A stretch of DNA of 64,000 nucleotides from contig NZ_AHZC01000430.1 of NCBI RefSeq assembly GCF_000247475.1, positions 1 to 64,000 of the forward strand, written 5' to 3'. This document shows positions 7,818 through 17,427 of this stretch, one piece after another; positions within the stretch are counted from its first letter, which is position 1; each line of letters starts with the position of its first letter. The notes below the pieces were generated by a model. That model did not search any database. It was given only the letters and a program-made list of their open reading frames with translations, and was not told the DNA's origin. The translations under genes were made by a program, and so were the position numbers. The stretch comes from Rhizobium sp. PDO1-076 (GTDB lineage Bacteria > Pseudomonadota > Alphaproteobacteria > Rhizobiales > Rhizobiaceae).

Positions 7818-9689
7818 ATGTTTCATTCTGTTGCGCGTCTCTTCGAAAACTGGCTCGATCCATTTTCCCGCTCGGACAATTTGCGTCCGCCGGAGAAGAC
7901 CTTGGCCTTTGTCTGGTTCTATGTCAGCCAGGCGAAGCTTGCCTTCCTGCTCATGGCGATATTCGGCGGCTCGATCGCCGTGCTGGAGGCCGGCCTGTTC
8001 TGGTTTGTCGGTCGGCTGGTCGATGTGCTCGACACCGTGCCCAAGGAGGCCGGATGGGACGGGCTGCTTGCGGCCCATGGGGGGGAGCTTGCCGCCATGG
8101 CCCTGGTCATGCTGGCGGGACGGTTCATCGTCGTGACGATCGGCGCGCTGGTCGAAGAACAGGTGATCGTCCTCAATTTCTTCAATCTGGTGCGCTGGCA
8201 GGCCTATGCGCATGTCGCGCGGCAATCGCTGTCCTTCTTCCAGAACGATTTTGCCGGCCGTATCGTCACCAAGGTCTGGTCCGCTGGCCAGTCCACCGGG
8301 GACCTGTTGACCTCCCTGCTTCAGGTTGTCTGGTTCATGGTGATCTACACGATCTCGACCATGGCGCTGGTCGCACAGCTCGACTGGCGGCTTTCGGCGG
8401 TCATCGGAGTGTGGATCGCGATTTTCCTGGTGCTTGCCCGCCTGTTCGTACCAAAGATCCGCTATCACGCCAGGGAATCGGCTGAAGCGTCGTCAATGTT
8501 GAATGGCCGTCTAGTGGACAGTTATTCCAATATCCAGACGCTGAAACTGTTCGGTAAGGAGCGGCAGAACGATCACTATATCAAGGCGGGTTTCGATCGC
8601 TTTCAGGACACGTTGAGGCCCTTTGCGCGACTTCTGACGGGCGTCCGGGCCTCGCTTGCCATCCTGTCTGGGGTGATGATCGTGATGGTCGCTGCAATTT
8701 CGATCGATCTGTGGTTTTCCGGCGCGATCACCGGCGGCGGGGTCGCATTCACGCTCGGCCTCGTGCTGCGGCTCAACATGCTGCTCGGCCGGATGATGAC
8801 GCAGATGAACAGCATCATGCGCAATATCGGCACGATCCAGAATTCCGCTGAGTTGATCGCTAGACCGATCGACCTGGTCGATCGCGCCGATGCCACGGCG
8901 CTGAAAGTCGTATCGCCCGAAATCCGCTTCGAAAACGTCAGCTTTCACTATGGCCGCAAGAAGGGCGTGATCGATCACCTGACACTGACCATCGCACCGG
9001 GAGAAAAGGTGGGCATCGTCGGTCGTTCAGGAGCCGGCAAGTCGACCTTGGTCAATCTGCTTTTGCGGTTCTACGATGTCGAGGGGGGCCGCATCGTGAT
9101 AGACGGCCAGGATATCGCAACGGTGACGCAGGAGAGCCTGAGGTCGCAGATCGGCATGGTGACACAAGACACGGCGCTGCTGCATCGCTCGATCCGCGAC
9201 AATATCGTATTCGGACGCGAGGACGCATCCGATGAGCAATTGCTGAAGGCGACGGACAGGGCAGAAGCGCTCGACTTCATCCAGCGCCTGGAAGACCAAC
9301 GTGGACGCAAGGCCTTTGACGCGCATGTCGGCGAGCGCGGGGTCAAGCTTTCGGGTGGGCAGCGCCAGCGGGTGGCGATTGCCCGTGTGATGCTGAAGGA
9401 TGCGCCGATCCTCGTCCTGGATGAGGCGACCTCGGCGCTCGACTCGGAAGTCGAGGCAGCAATTCAGTCCAATCTCGACAAGCTGATGCAAGGCAAGACA
9501 GTTCTGGCCATCGCCCATCGCCTGTCGACCATTGCCGCGCTGGACCGTCTCGTCGTCATGGACAAGGGCCGGATCATCGAACAGGGGACACATGCCGAAC
9601 TCGTTGCGCGGGGCGGACTTTATTCCGAGCTCTGGGCGCGGCAATCCGGCGGTTTCCTCGATACGCAGGGTGTTGTCGAGGAGGCCTGA
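7818..9689 (+). CDS. ABC exporter half-transporter (paralogue of 2625-4484)
   Basis: 623 residues: six-helix membrane domain then ATPase. Walker A GRSGAGKST is near 401, signature LSGGQRQR near 510, Walker B ILVLDEATSALD near 531, H-loop IAHRLST. It shares long identical stretches with the exporter at 2625-4484, for example HVGERGVKLSGGQRQR, and the same C-terminal pattern WxRQSGGFL, so the two derive from a duplication. Conserved catalytic motifs in both argue against one being a degenerate partner. The function is efflux of an unidentified substrate across the inner membrane. There is no ribosome-binding site before the ATG. Confidence 0.86.
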   Translation: MFHSVARLFENWLDPFSRSDNLRPPEKTLAFVWFYVSQAKLAFLLMAIFGGSIAVLEAGLFWFVGRLVDVLDTVPKEAGWDGLLAAHGGELAAMALVMLAGRFIVVTIGALVEEQVIVLNFFNLVRWQAYAHVARQSLSFFQNDFAGRIVTKVWSAGQSTGDLLTSLLQVVWFMVIYTISTMALVAQLDWRLSAVIGVWIAIFLVLARLFVPKIRYHARESAEASSMLNGRLVDSYSNIQTLKLFGKERQNDHYIKAGFDRFQDTLRPFARLLTGVRASLAILSGVMIVMVAAISIDLWFSGAITGGGVAFTLGLVLRLNMLLGRMMTQMNSIMRNIGTIQNSAELIARPIDLVDRADATALKVVSPEIRFENVSFHYGRKKGVIDHLTLTIAPGEKVGIVGRSGAGKSTLVNLLLRFYDVEGGRIVIDGQDIATVTQESLRSQIGMVTQDTALLHRSIRDNIVFGREDASDEQLLKATDRAEALDFIQRLEDQRGRKAFDAHVGERGVKLSGGQRQRVAIARVMLKDAPILVLDEATSALDSEVEAAIQSNLDKLMQGKTVLAIAHRLSTIAALDRLVVMDKGRIIEQGTHAELVARGGLYSELWARQSGGFLDTQGVVEEA

Positions 9690-9743
9690 TGCGCGCTTGT
9701 TTTCTTGTTCGGCGATTCAATCGCGGGCGGGGACAACCCGTGA

Positions 9744-10703
9744 TCAGTTGTCTGGTTCGGCTTCACCGATCAGTGCTACGTCGGCGACAAGGCCGAAATG
9801 GTTTGATCCATAGCTCTCGTCGAGACGCTTCAGCGACAGCGGTGCGAACTCTTTGCCGATGAAGATGTGATCGATCGCAATGCCGGCCACGCCGGCTTCG
9901 ACTGGCCATGTCGCGGGTTCGGGGCCGACCTTGCGCAGGCCCGAGCGCCGCAGGAAACGCTGCATGTCCGGTGCGATGCTGTCCGAGTTGAAATCGCCGG
10001 CCAGGATGACGCTGCCTTTGGCATCGTTCAGCCCCAGGATGAGGTTGTCCATTTCAATGCTGTGATAATCGTCGAAATACGGTTTCGAAACGTGGGCCGC
10101 GAGAAGGCTGATCTTGCGGCCGGCAACCTCGATCTCGATCTCGGCGAAGCGGTCGGCGCGCAGATCGCTGAGCTCATCGTAGCGGCCAGCCCGGATGGGA
10201 TGCTTCGACAGCATCATCAGATCGCAGGTTGGGGTCTCGATGCCGCAGCCGATGCGGTAGGGATAGGTTTCGCCGAGCCGATCGAGTTCGCCAAAAAGCG
10301 GATTGGCTTCCATGATGTAGACCACATCCGCTTGCGATCCCTGGATCATGTCGGCGATCTTTCCGGCATTCTCGACATTGTCGTTGAGGATGTTGAAGCT
10401 GAGGATGCGCAGGCGAGGGGCGTTGGCGATCGCCTCTGCTGGCAAGGGGCTGGCGACGAATTCGCGCTTCATCCACAGGCTGTGGCCAATCAGGGCGAGA
10501 CAGACGGCCAGCAATATCCATACATAGACGCCGCGTTTCACCAGAAGGCAGAGCAGGATGCCGACAAGAACGATCAGACTGATCTGCAGTTGCAGGCTGA
10601 AAAAGAAGGAAAAAATCCAAAGCTCGGTGACATAGCGCATACCGAGGGCCGCCAGCGCCAGTGTCAGCAGGACGCAAAAAACGCAATAGATATTGTCTCT
10701 CAT
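9744..10703 (-). CDS. Membrane-anchored endonuclease/exonuclease/phosphatase-family protein
   Basis: 319 residues. Two or three hydrophobic segments fill the first 75 residues (IYCVFCVLLTLALAALGM; LQISLIVLVGILLCLLV; VYVWILLAVCLALIG). A soluble EEP domain follows with SFNILNDN, YIMEANPLFGEL, LLAAHVSKPYF, GDFNSD and the terminal SNHFGLVADV. Those Asn, Glu, Asp and His positions match the metal-binding catalytic site of the DNase I-like fold. Such membrane EEP proteins are often annotated as putative phosphodiesterases; the substrate is unknown. The ATG at 10703 was chosen over one 72 bases upstream because the hydrophobic N-terminus begins there. Confidence 0.8.
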   Translation of the reverse strand: MRDNIYCVFCVLLTLALAALGMRYVTELWIFSFFFSLQLQISLIVLVGILLCLLVKRGVYVWILLAVCLALIGHSLWMKREFVASPLPAEAIANAPRLRILSFNILNDNVENAGKIADMIQGSQADVVYIMEANPLFGELDRLGETYPYRIGCGIETPTCDLMMLSKHPIRAGRYDELSDLRADRFAEIEIEVAGRKISLLAAHVSKPYFDDYHSIEMDNLILGLNDAKGSVILAGDFNSDSIAPDMQRFLRRSGLRKVGPEPATWPVEAGVAGIAIDHIFIGKEFAPLSLKRLDESYGSNHFGLVADVALIGEAEPDN

Positions 10704-10991
10704 GCCCGTCCCGACCCTGTCATCCGGGCTCGGCCGGAGGCACCCGACCATGCTTGAAAAAAGGCGGGCTTGCAAGAACCGTCCGGTTCATCCAACCTCA
10801 TGGCACCACGTCACAATTTATTCCGCGACATAGTGGCTCCTTCCCCGTGCGGAGACTGGACAGAATGCTTTATCAAGCTTAGAACGCGGCAATCTGGGGG
10901 GAATCTATGGCCGGACTATGTCTGATTCATGATTCCCACTGCGGGGGCAGAATGCGGTGTGTCGCAGGATTGCGAAGAGGATAATTTGACC

Positions 10992-11570
10992 GTGAGCGAA
11001 CACGAGACCAATGCACAACATGCGGCCGAACCTACGCGCCGTGACTTTCTCTACATGGTGACCGGTATGGCCGGCGCGGTTGGTGCAGCCGCCGTCGCAT
11101 GGCCGTTCATTGATCAGATGCGTCCGGACGCTTCCACTCTTGCGCTCGCTTCGATCGAAGTCGACGTGGCCGCGCTTGAGCCCGGCATGTCGTTGACGGT
11201 GAAGTGGCGCGGCAAGCCGGTGTTCATCCGCAACCGCACGGCCAAGGAAGTCGAGGAAGCCAATCAGGTGGCGCTTGCCGACCTCAAGGACCCGATTGCC
11301 CGCAACGCCAATGTCGATGCTGCCGCTGACGCAACCGACCTTGCCCGCTCTGCAGGCGAAGGCAAGGAGAACTGGATCGTCATGATCGGTTCCTGTACCC
11401 ATCTCGGCTGCGTGCCGCTTGGTCAGGCAGGCGATTTCGGCGGATGGTTCTGTCCCTGCCACGGCTCGCACTACGATACCGCGGGTCGTATCCGGAAAGG
11501 TCCGGCACCGATGAATCTTGCAATTCCGACCTTCGGATTTGTGTCTGATTCAGTGATCAAGATCGGTTGA
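10992..11570 (+). CDS. petA: Ubiquinol-cytochrome c reductase Rieske iron-sulfur subunit
   Basis: 192 residues. A twin-arginine signal (TRRDFLY, residues 15-21) precedes the single membrane anchor. The Rieske cluster ligands CTHLGC (about 135-140) and CPCHGSH (about 155-161) are intact. The protein carries electrons from ubiquinol to cytochrome c1 in the bc1 complex. The start is GTG at 10992 (SEHETN...), the family's usual N-terminus. A TTG six bases upstream has better spacing from GAAGAGG (10974-10980) and remains possible. It is first in petABC, 14 bases before petB. Confidence 0.96.
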   Translation: MSEHETNAQHAAEPTRRDFLYMVTGMAGAVGAAAVAWPFIDQMRPDASTLALASIEVDVAALEPGMSLTVKWRGKPVFIRNRTAKEVEEANQVALADLKDPIARNANVDAAADATDLARSAGEGKENWIVMIGSCTHLGCVPLGQAGDFGGWFCPCHGSHYDTAGRIRKGPAPMNLAIPTFGFVSDSVIKIG

Positions 11571-11584
11571 GGGGATAAGAGAAT

Positions 11585-12853
11585 ATGAGTGGTCCTTCCA
11601 GTTACCAGCCGTCGACCGGCGTCGAAAAATGGATTGATGCGCGCCTTCCGTTGCCGCGCATGGTCTATGATAGCTTCGTCGCCTATCCGGTTCCCCGCAA
11701 CCTGAACTATGCCTATACCTTCGGTGCGATGCTTGCCGTCATGCTGGTGGTGCAGATCCTGACCGGTGTCGTTCTGGCCATGCACTATTCCGCGCATGTC
11801 TCGGTGGCATTCGAGTCGGTCGAGAAGATCATGCGCGACGTCAACCACGGTTGGCTGTTGCGCTACATGCACGCCAACGGCGCGTCCTTCTTCTTCATCG
11901 CCGTCTACCTGCACATTGCCCGTGGTCTCTATTACGGGTCCTACAAGGCGCCGCGCGAAATCCTCTGGATCCTCGGTGTGGTGATCTTCCTTCTGATGAT
12001 GGCGACCGCCTTCATGGGCTACGTCCTGCCCTGGGGCCAGATGTCCTTCTGGGGTGCGACCGTTATCACCGGTTTCTTCACCGCATTTCCGGGCGTCGGC
12101 GAATGGATCCAGCAGTTCCTGCTCGGCGGCTTTGCCGTTGACAACCCGACGCTGAACCGCTTCTTCGCCCTGCATTACCTGCTGCCGTTCATGATCGTCG
12201 GCGTTGTCATCCTGCACGTCTGGGCGCTGCATGTGACCGGCCAGACCAATCCGACCGGTGTCGAAGTCAAGTCGAAGACGGATACCGTGCCGTTCACGCC
12301 TTACGCGACCCTCAAGGATGCCTTCGGCGTTTCCATCTTCCTGATCGCCTATGCCTGGTTTGTCTTCTACATGCCGAACTTCCTCGGCCATCCGGACAAC
12401 TACATCCCTGCTGATGCACTGAAGACCCCGGCTCACATCGTTCCGGAATGGTACTTCCTACCGTTCTACGCGATGCTTCGCGCGATCACCTTCAATGTCG
12501 GCCCGATCGATTCCAAGCTCGGCGGCGTTCTGGTGATGTTTGGCGCGATCATCGTCTTGTTCTTCCTGCCCTGGCTCGACACGTCGAAGGTTCGTTCGGC
12601 CGTCTACCGTCCCTGGTACAAGCTGTTCTTCTGGCTGTTCGTGGCCAATTCGATCGTCCTCGGCTGGCTTGGCGCCATGCCGGCGGAAGGCATGTATGTC
12701 GTCATGTCGCAGATCGGTACCGCTTACTACTTCGGCTTCTTCCTGGTCATGATGCCACTGCTCGGCCTGTTCGAAACGCCGCGTCGCATTCCGAACTCGA
12801 TCACCGAAGACGTGCTCGAAAAGAGCGGCAAATCTGCCGCGGCCAAAGCCTAA
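11585..12853 (+). CDS. petB: Ubiquinol-cytochrome c reductase cytochrome b subunit
   Basis: 422 residues, the full bacterial cytochrome b length, with eight or more membrane helices. The Qo-site PEWY motif is present near residue 287 ([12 protein letters not shown]), and paired His residues in the second and fourth helices ([37 protein letters not shown]) supply the two b hemes. It binds and oxidises ubiquinol. The ATG follows GAGGGGATAAGAG. Its stop lies 26 bases before petC. Confidence 0.97.
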   Translation: MSGPSSYQPSTGVEKWIDARLPLPRMVYDSFVAYPVPRNLNYAYTFGAMLAVMLVVQILTGVVLAMHYSAHVSVAFESVEKIMRDVNHGWLLRYMHANGASFFFIAVYLHIARGLYYGSYKAPREILWILGVVIFLLMMATAFMGYVLPWGQMSFWGATVITGFFTAFPGVGEWIQQFLLGGFAVDNPTLNRFFALHYLLPFMIVGVVILHVWALHVTGQTNPTGVEVKSKTDTVPFTPYATLKDAFGVSIFLIAYAWFVFYMPNFLGHPDNYIPADALKTPAHIVPEWYFLPFYAMLRAITFNVGPIDSKLGGVLVMFGAIIVLFFLPWLDTSKVRSAVYRPWYKLFFWLFVANSIVLGWLGAMPAEGMYVVMSQIGTAYYFGFFLVMMPLLGLFETPRRIPNSITEDVLEKSGKSAAAKA

Positions 12854-12879
12854 GTGCGCGAGAGAGGGAAAGTAGAACA

Positions 12880-13764
12880 ATGAAAAAGCTTTTCACGAGC
12901 ATCGCGCTGATTGCTGCCATGGCCGGATTTTCCGGCATGGCTCTCGCAGCCGAAGAGGGTGATCTCGCCCATCTGGTCGAACATGCCGCCAAGACGGGCC
13001 ACTATCCGATCCTGAAGCCCGAGCAGATCGACTGGTCCTTCGCTGGTCCGTTCGGGAAGTATGACAAGGGTCAGCTTCAGCGTGGCCTCAAGGTCTACAC
13101 CGAAGTCTGTGCCGCCTGTCACTCGATGAACCTGGTTTCCTTCCGGACTCTGGAAGGTCTGGGCTATTCGGAAGAGCAGGTCAAAGCCTTCGCCGCGAAT
13201 TACGAAGTGCAGGATGGCCCGAACGCCGACGGTGAAATGTTTACCCGCAAGGCCGTGCCGTCGGATCACTTCCCGTCGCCGTTCCCGAACCATGAAGCGG
13301 CTGCGGCTGCGAACAACGGGGCGGCGCCTCCGGATTTCTCGCTGATCGCGAAGGCACGCGGCGTGACGCGTGGTTTCCCGCAGTTCATCTGGGACATGTT
13401 CCCGATCGTTGGCGGTTACCAGGAAGGCGGCCCGGATTATATCCATGCGCTGTTGACCGGCTATCAGGAACCACCTGAGGGTGTTGTGATTGCGGAAGGC
13501 ACGCACTTCAACCCGCATTTCATCGCCGGCCAGGCGCTCGCCATGGCGGCACCGATCAGCGATGGTCAGGTGACCTATGACGACGGCGCACCGCAGACGC
13601 TCGACCAGTACTCCCAGGACGTCGCTGCATTCCTGATGTGGGCTGCCGAACCGCATCTGGAAGACCGCAAGCGCATGGGTTTCATGGTCATGATCTTCCT
13701 GTTCATCTTCTCGGCCCTGATCTACCTGACCAAGAAGTCGGTTTACGCGAACAAGGAACACTGA
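12880..13764 (+). CDS. petC: Cytochrome c1
   Basis: 294 residues. A signal peptide ends after ALA near residue 23. The heme c site CAACH is at 77-81. The distal Met is likely in the FxxGQALAMAAPI segment, and a C-terminal membrane anchor (MGFMVMIFLFIFSALIYLT) precedes KKSVYANKEH. It accepts electrons from the Rieske protein and passes them to cytochrome c. Here petB and petC are separate genes, as in most bacteria with a bc1 complex; the fused fbcH form of Bradyrhizobium is not present. A strong terminator follows. Confidence 0.97.
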   Translation: MKKLFTSIALIAAMAGFSGMALAAEEGDLAHLVEHAAKTGHYPILKPEQIDWSFAGPFGKYDKGQLQRGLKVYTEVCAACHSMNLVSFRTLEGLGYSEEQVKAFAANYEVQDGPNADGEMFTRKAVPSDHFPSPFPNHEAAAAANNGAAPPDFSLIAKARGVTRGFPQFIWDMFPIVGGYQEGGPDYIHALLTGYQEPPEGVVIAEGTHFNPHFIAGQALAMAAPISDGQVTYDDGAPQTLDQYSQDVAAFLMWAAEPHLEDRKRMGFMVMIFLFIFSALIYLTKKSVYANKEH

Positions 13765-13785
13765 TCGTCAGCTGACGGTTTTGTG

Positions 13786-13819
13786 AAAAAGGCGGGGCCT
13801 CGCGGTCCCGCCTTTTTTT
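13786..13819 (+). terminator. petABC rho-independent terminator
   Basis: GGCGGGGCC-TCGC-GGTCCCGCC stem (one G-T pair) preceded by five A and followed by seven T. Its sequence is nearly the same as the terminator at 47904-47934. Confidence 0.93.
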
Positions 13820-13958
13820 GTTGGGGGCCGTTTTCCTGATGGTGTCCCGACGCGCCTGCCGGCTTTTTCACTTGGTTCTGCCCATCGATGACAGAGGTGG
13901 ACAAGCCGGTGTCGAAAGGCCAATTTGCCGCCAACTCTCCCAAAGGCCATGGATACCA

Positions 13959-14504
13959 ATGAGCTCCGAAGTACAAAATTACCTCGTCGATTCCATCCGT
14001 TCGATCCCGGACTATCCGAAGCCGGGCATCATGTTCCGCGACATCACGACACTGCTGGGCAATGCGCGGGCATTTCGCCGGGCCGTCGATGAGCTGGTGC
14101 AGCCGTATGTCGGGCTGAAGATCGACAAGATTGCCGGCATGGAGGCACGCGGCTTTATCCTCGGTGGTGCGGTTGCGCACCAGCTTTCGGCCGGCTTCGT
14201 GCCGATTCGCAAAAAGGGCAAGCTACCGCACGAGACGGTAAGCATCGCCTATAGCCTGGAATATGGCGTCGATGAGATGGAGATCCACCGTGACGCGATC
14301 CAGCCCGGCGAAAAGGTCATCCTGGTCGACGACCTGATCGCCACCGGTGGAACCGCGGTCGGTGCCGTGCAGTTGCTGCGCCAGATCGGTGCGGATGTCG
14401 TCTCTGCCTGCTTCGTCATCGACCTTCCGGACCTTGGCGGACGCAAGAAACTCGAGGCTCTTGGCGTCGAGGTGCGCACGCTGGTCGAATTCTCCGGCCA
14501 TTGA
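13959..14504 (+). CDS. apt: Adenine phosphoribosyltransferase
   Basis: 181 residues, typical for Apt, which salvages adenine with PRPP to AMP. The PRPP-binding loop [13 protein letters not shown] lies at about 119-131, and the family N-terminus [16 protein letters not shown] and the [10 protein letters not shown] motif are present. The ATG at 13959 follows AAAGG 12 bases upstream. It stands alone downstream of petC, separated by a terminator. Confidence 0.96.
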   Translation: MSSEVQNYLVDSIRSIPDYPKPGIMFRDITTLLGNARAFRRAVDELVQPYVGLKIDKIAGMEARGFILGGAVAHQLSAGFVPIRKKGKLPHETVSIAYSLEYGVDEMEIHRDAIQPGEKVILVDDLIATGGTAVGAVQLLRQIGADVVSACFVIDLPDLGGRKKLEALGVEVRTLVEFSGH

Positions 14505-14575
14505 GGATTGCATCGGTCGACCGTGCCCGGTCGGCCGGCATACCTTGCTCCTGGCGGTCAGTGACCGGCTGGTCC

Positions 14576-15055
14576 TCAGCCAGCCAACGCCTTGGCGATA
14601 TCCGCTTTAATATCTTCCGGCGCGGTGCGCGGCGAGAAGCGGGCGATCGGATTGCCGTCGCGGCCGATCAAGAACTTGGCGAAGTTCCAGCCGATATCTG
14701 CGCCCTGATCCTCGCCGGGGGTCTCCGCTTTCAGATAGGCATAAAGCGGGTCGGCACCTTCGCCGTTCACCTCGATCTTCGAAAACAGCGGGAACGTGAC
14801 GGCAAAGCTGGTCTCGCAGAACAGGGCGATTTCCTTTTCCGTTCCGGGCTCCTGGCCGCCAAACTGGTTGCACGGGAAGCCGAGCACGACGAGATCGTCC
14901 TTGAAGGTCTGCTGCAGCGTTTCCAGGCCGCTGTATTGCGGCGTCAGGCCACAGGCGCTGGCGGTATTGACGATCAGGACAAGCTTGCCGGCGTAGTCGG
15001 ACAGATTGCGCTCGTGGCCTTCGATGTCGCGAGCGGTGAACTTGTAAATGCTCAT
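14576..15055 (-). CDS. gpx: Glutathione peroxidase (cysteine type)
   Basis: 159 residues. It reduces hydroperoxides using thiol donors. The active-site tetrad is readable: Cys35 (NTASACGL, Cys instead of Sec), Gln68 (NQFGGQEP), Trp123 and Asn124 (IGWNFAKFL). Cys80 is in the position of the resolving Cys of thioredoxin-dependent homologues, so thioredoxin is the probable reductant. Its ATG overlaps the stop of the upstream MaoC gene by four bases, making it the last gene of a three-gene operon. It is convergent with apt. Confidence 0.93.
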   Translation of the reverse strand: MSIYKFTARDIEGHERNLSDYAGKLVLIVNTASACGLTPQYSGLETLQQTFKDDLVVLGFPCNQFGGQEPGTEKEIALFCETSFAVTFPLFSKIEVNGEGADPLYAYLKAETPGEDQGADIGWNFAKFLIGRDGNPIARFSPRTAPEDIKADIAKALAG

Positions 15056-15540
15056 GATGGCAAATCCTTGGGTTCCGGAAATTCAATGATATTGCTGTTG
15101 AAGCGTAGGACGGGCTCGGCGTTCTGGTTGAAGCCTTCGCATAGGGCTGAAATGACCATGTAACCCTTTGTCCCGGGCATACGGCGGGTCTCGATCGGGG
15201 TCATGAAGTAGGTGACGGTGTCGCCGGCATAGACCGGCTTCAGCCATTGCAGTTCGGAAAACCCGGGCGAGGGGCCGAGCCTAGGCGTTTCTGTTCCGGT
15301 GGCCGTCAGCCGTATTGTTTCTGCATCCCAGAAGGCGACGAAGTTCTTCATCCAGCCAGCGCAGGTATGCCAGCCCGAGGCGCAGAGACCGCCGAAGACA
15401 TAAGACTTCGCCGCTTCAGCGTCGATATGAAAGGGCTGCGGATCGAATGTGCTGGCGAAACGGATGATGTCTTCGGCAGTGAAGGTCAACGAACCGAGTT
15501 CCAAGCGGGTGCCGGCGGGATAGAGGTCGAGCATCTTCAT
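15052..15540 (-). CDS. MaoC-family (R)-hydratase-like protein, copy 2
   Basis: 162 residues with a single hotdog fold. The hydratase motif reads FASTFDPQPFHIDAEAA then FGGLCASGWHTC, carrying the Asp/His pair used for enoyl-CoA hydration. The fatty-acyl substrate is unknown. It overlaps both the preceding MaoC gene and the following glutathione peroxidase by four bases each. The resemblance to its neighbour (FDPQPxH, ASGWHT) shows a tandem duplication. Confidence 0.87.
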   Translation of the reverse strand: MKMLDLYPAGTRLELGSLTFTAEDIIRFASTFDPQPFHIDAEAAKSYVFGGLCASGWHTCAGWMKNFVAFWDAETIRLTATGTETPRLGPSPGFSELQWLKPVYAGDTVTYFMTPIETRRMPGTKGYMVISALCEGFNQNAEPVLRFNSNIIEFPEPKDLPS

Positions 15541-16010
15541 GGCGATACCTCTTCAACCTGGCGGCGACGCAACATGATCGCGTTTCTCGCGGACAGGACA
15601 AGCTGGCCCCGCTGGTTGGTCAATTCATGTTGAAAGGTCACAATGCCCAGATGTGGCCGCGAGCGCATCAGGCGGGCCGTCTCGACCGTAGAATGGCCGC
15701 TGAGCGTGTCTCCGGCCAGTACAGGCTTTCGCCATTGCATCAGATCGATGCCGGGCGCGCCTTCGGAGGCCGAGCGCAGCACATAGCTATCGATCATCAT
15801 GCGCATGAAGATGCTGCTCGTGTGCCATCCCGATGCCGACAGGCCGCCGAGAATACTGGCACGGCCCGCTTCTTCCGACAGGTGCATCGGCTGCGGGTCG
15901 AACTCACGGGCGAATGCGATGATTTCATCCGCCGCAATGGTATTTGGGGCGAAGTCGAAACGCCGCCCGGGTGTGAAATCCTCGTAGTGAAGCTTGTCTG
16001 TCTCCGTCAT
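15537..16010 (-). CDS. MaoC-family (R)-hydratase-like protein, copy 1
   Basis: 157 residues, hotdog fold, first gene of the MaoC-MaoC-gpx operon. The motif FAREFDPQPMHLSEEAG and GGLSASGWHTS provide the candidate catalytic Asp and His. WRKPVLAGDTLSGHSTV is the typical second-half signature. It could be one half of a heterodimeric hydratase with the next gene, since the subunits are coupled by a four-base overlap; this is inference. Confidence 0.87.
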   Translation of the reverse strand: MTETDKLHYEDFTPGRRFDFAPNTIAADEIIAFAREFDPQPMHLSEEAGRASILGGLSASGWHTSSIFMRMMIDSYVLRSASEGAPGIDLMQWRKPVLAGDTLSGHSTVETARLMRSRPHLGIVTFQHELTNQRGQLVLSARNAIMLRRRQVEEVSP

Positions 16011-16086
16011 CTCACCCTCGCTTTCACCGGCAGTCTGCGCAAGACGGGGTTATGTTCAAGTCTGAACTTGTTTTCCGCACATAAAA

Positions 16087-16110
16087 AAAGCGCCTCGTTG
16101 AAGGCGCTTT
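16087..16110 (-). terminator. Terminator, ychF side
   Basis: AAAGCGCCT / AGGCGCTTT 9-bp perfect stem with a 6-base loop. It is flanked by an A-run on the + strand that gives a T-run on the minus strand beyond the stem. It lies just before the ychF stop at 16121, so it ends ychF transcription. Confidence 0.85.
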
Positions 16111-16120
16111 CTTGCTTGCT

Positions 16121-17224
16121 TCAGGTGTTGAAGCGGAAGTGGATGACGTCGCCATCGTGGACGACATATTCCTTGCCTTCGTCACGACCCTTGCCTGCTT
16201 CCTTGGCGCCGACTTCACCCTTGAAGGCGATGTAGTCGTCGAAGGAGATGGTGAAGGCGCGGATGAAGCCGCGTTCGAAGTCGGTATGGATGACGCCGGC
16301 GGCCTGGGGGGCCTTGGTGCCGCGCACAATGGTCCAGGCGCGGGTTTCCTTCGGGCCAACCGTGAAATAGGTGATCAGGTCGAGCAGGTGGTAGCCGGCG
16401 CGGATCAGGCGGTCGAGGCCCGCTTCTTCCAGACCAAGCGCCGAGAGGAATTCTTTCGATTCCTCGTCCGGCAGTTGTGCGACTTCCGCTTCGATCGCAG
16501 CCGAGATGATCACGCATTCCGCGCCCTGAGCCTTGGCCATTTCGGCAACGGCCTTTGTGTGCGCATTGCCGTCCACGGCATCGCTTTCGGCGACATTGCA
16601 GACATAAAGAACCGGATGCGAGGTCAGAAGGTTGAGGCCCTTCAGCACTTCAATCTCGTCGGCAGCCAGGGTCTTCAACAGGATGCGAGCAGGCTTGCCC
16701 TCGTTCAGAAGCTTGATGACGGCTTCCATGACCGGCAACTGGGCGAGCGACTCCTTGTCCTTGGAGGCCGCGCGCTTGCGGGTCTGTTCGACGCGGCGCT
16801 CGAGGCTCTCCAGGTCGGCGAGCATCAGTTCGGTTTCGATGGTCTCCGCGTCACCGACCGGATTGATCTTGCCTTCGACATGGGTGATGTCGTCGTCTTC
16901 GAAACAGCGCAGCACATGCACGACAGCATCGACTTCGCGGATGTTGGCGAGGAACTTGTTGCCGAGGCCTTCACCCTTCGATGCGCCGCGCACTAGGCCG
17001 GCGATGTCGACGAATGAGATGCGGGTCGGGATGATTTCCTTGGAGCCCGCGATCGATGCCAGTTTCTGCATGCGCGGATCCGGCACGGCCACTTCGCCGG
17101 TATTCGGCTCAATGGTGCAGAACGGATAGTTGGCAGCCTGGGCTGCGGCCGTCCTTGTCAGCGCGTTGAAGAGAGTGGACTTGCCGACATTCGGCAGTCC
17201 GACGATACCGCATTTGAAGCCCAT
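16121..17224 (-). CDS. ychF: Redox-regulated ATPase YchF (Obg-like)
   Basis: 367 residues, standard length. The G1 loop GLPNVGKSTLFNAL is at residues 8-21. The G3 region (FVDIAGLVRGASKGEGLGNKFL) and a C-terminal TGS domain (DLITYFTVGPKETRAW; HTDFERGFIRAFTI) are present. YchF binds ATP rather than GTP, associates with ribosomes, and affects translation start choice and oxidative-stress sensitivity. In rhizobia it commonly sits near rplY-pth, as here. It is transcribed away from clpS. Confidence 0.95.
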   Translation of the reverse strand: MGFKCGIVGLPNVGKSTLFNALTRTAAAQAANYPFCTIEPNTGEVAVPDPRMQKLASIAGSKEIIPTRISFVDIAGLVRGASKGEGLGNKFLANIREVDAVVHVLRCFEDDDITHVEGKINPVGDAETIETELMLADLESLERRVEQTRKRAASKDKESLAQLPVMEAVIKLLNEGKPARILLKTLAADEIEVLKGLNLLTSHPVLYVCNVAESDAVDGNAHTKAVAEMAKAQGAECVIISAAIEAEVAQLPDEESKEFLSALGLEEAGLDRLIRAGYHLLDLITYFTVGPKETRAWTIVRGTKAPQAAGVIHTDFERGFIRAFTISFDDYIAFKGEVGAKEAGKGRDEGKEYVVHDGDVIHFRFNT

Positions 17225-17427
17225 GGGTTCATTCCGTCACGTAGTGGGATTTGTTGCCTTGCCTATGGGCGAAGGGGCGCGCCGGGTCAAGGGTTTCGGC
17301 TGATATTGCGCCGCGCGCAAAGCTGAGGCAGGATAAGTTGCAGCCGTGGGGGATGAGGAACGTCTGTTGTTGAATGGCCGGACAGGGGCCATTCCTGACC
17401 AATGCGATCGACGACGGAAAGAGCCTG

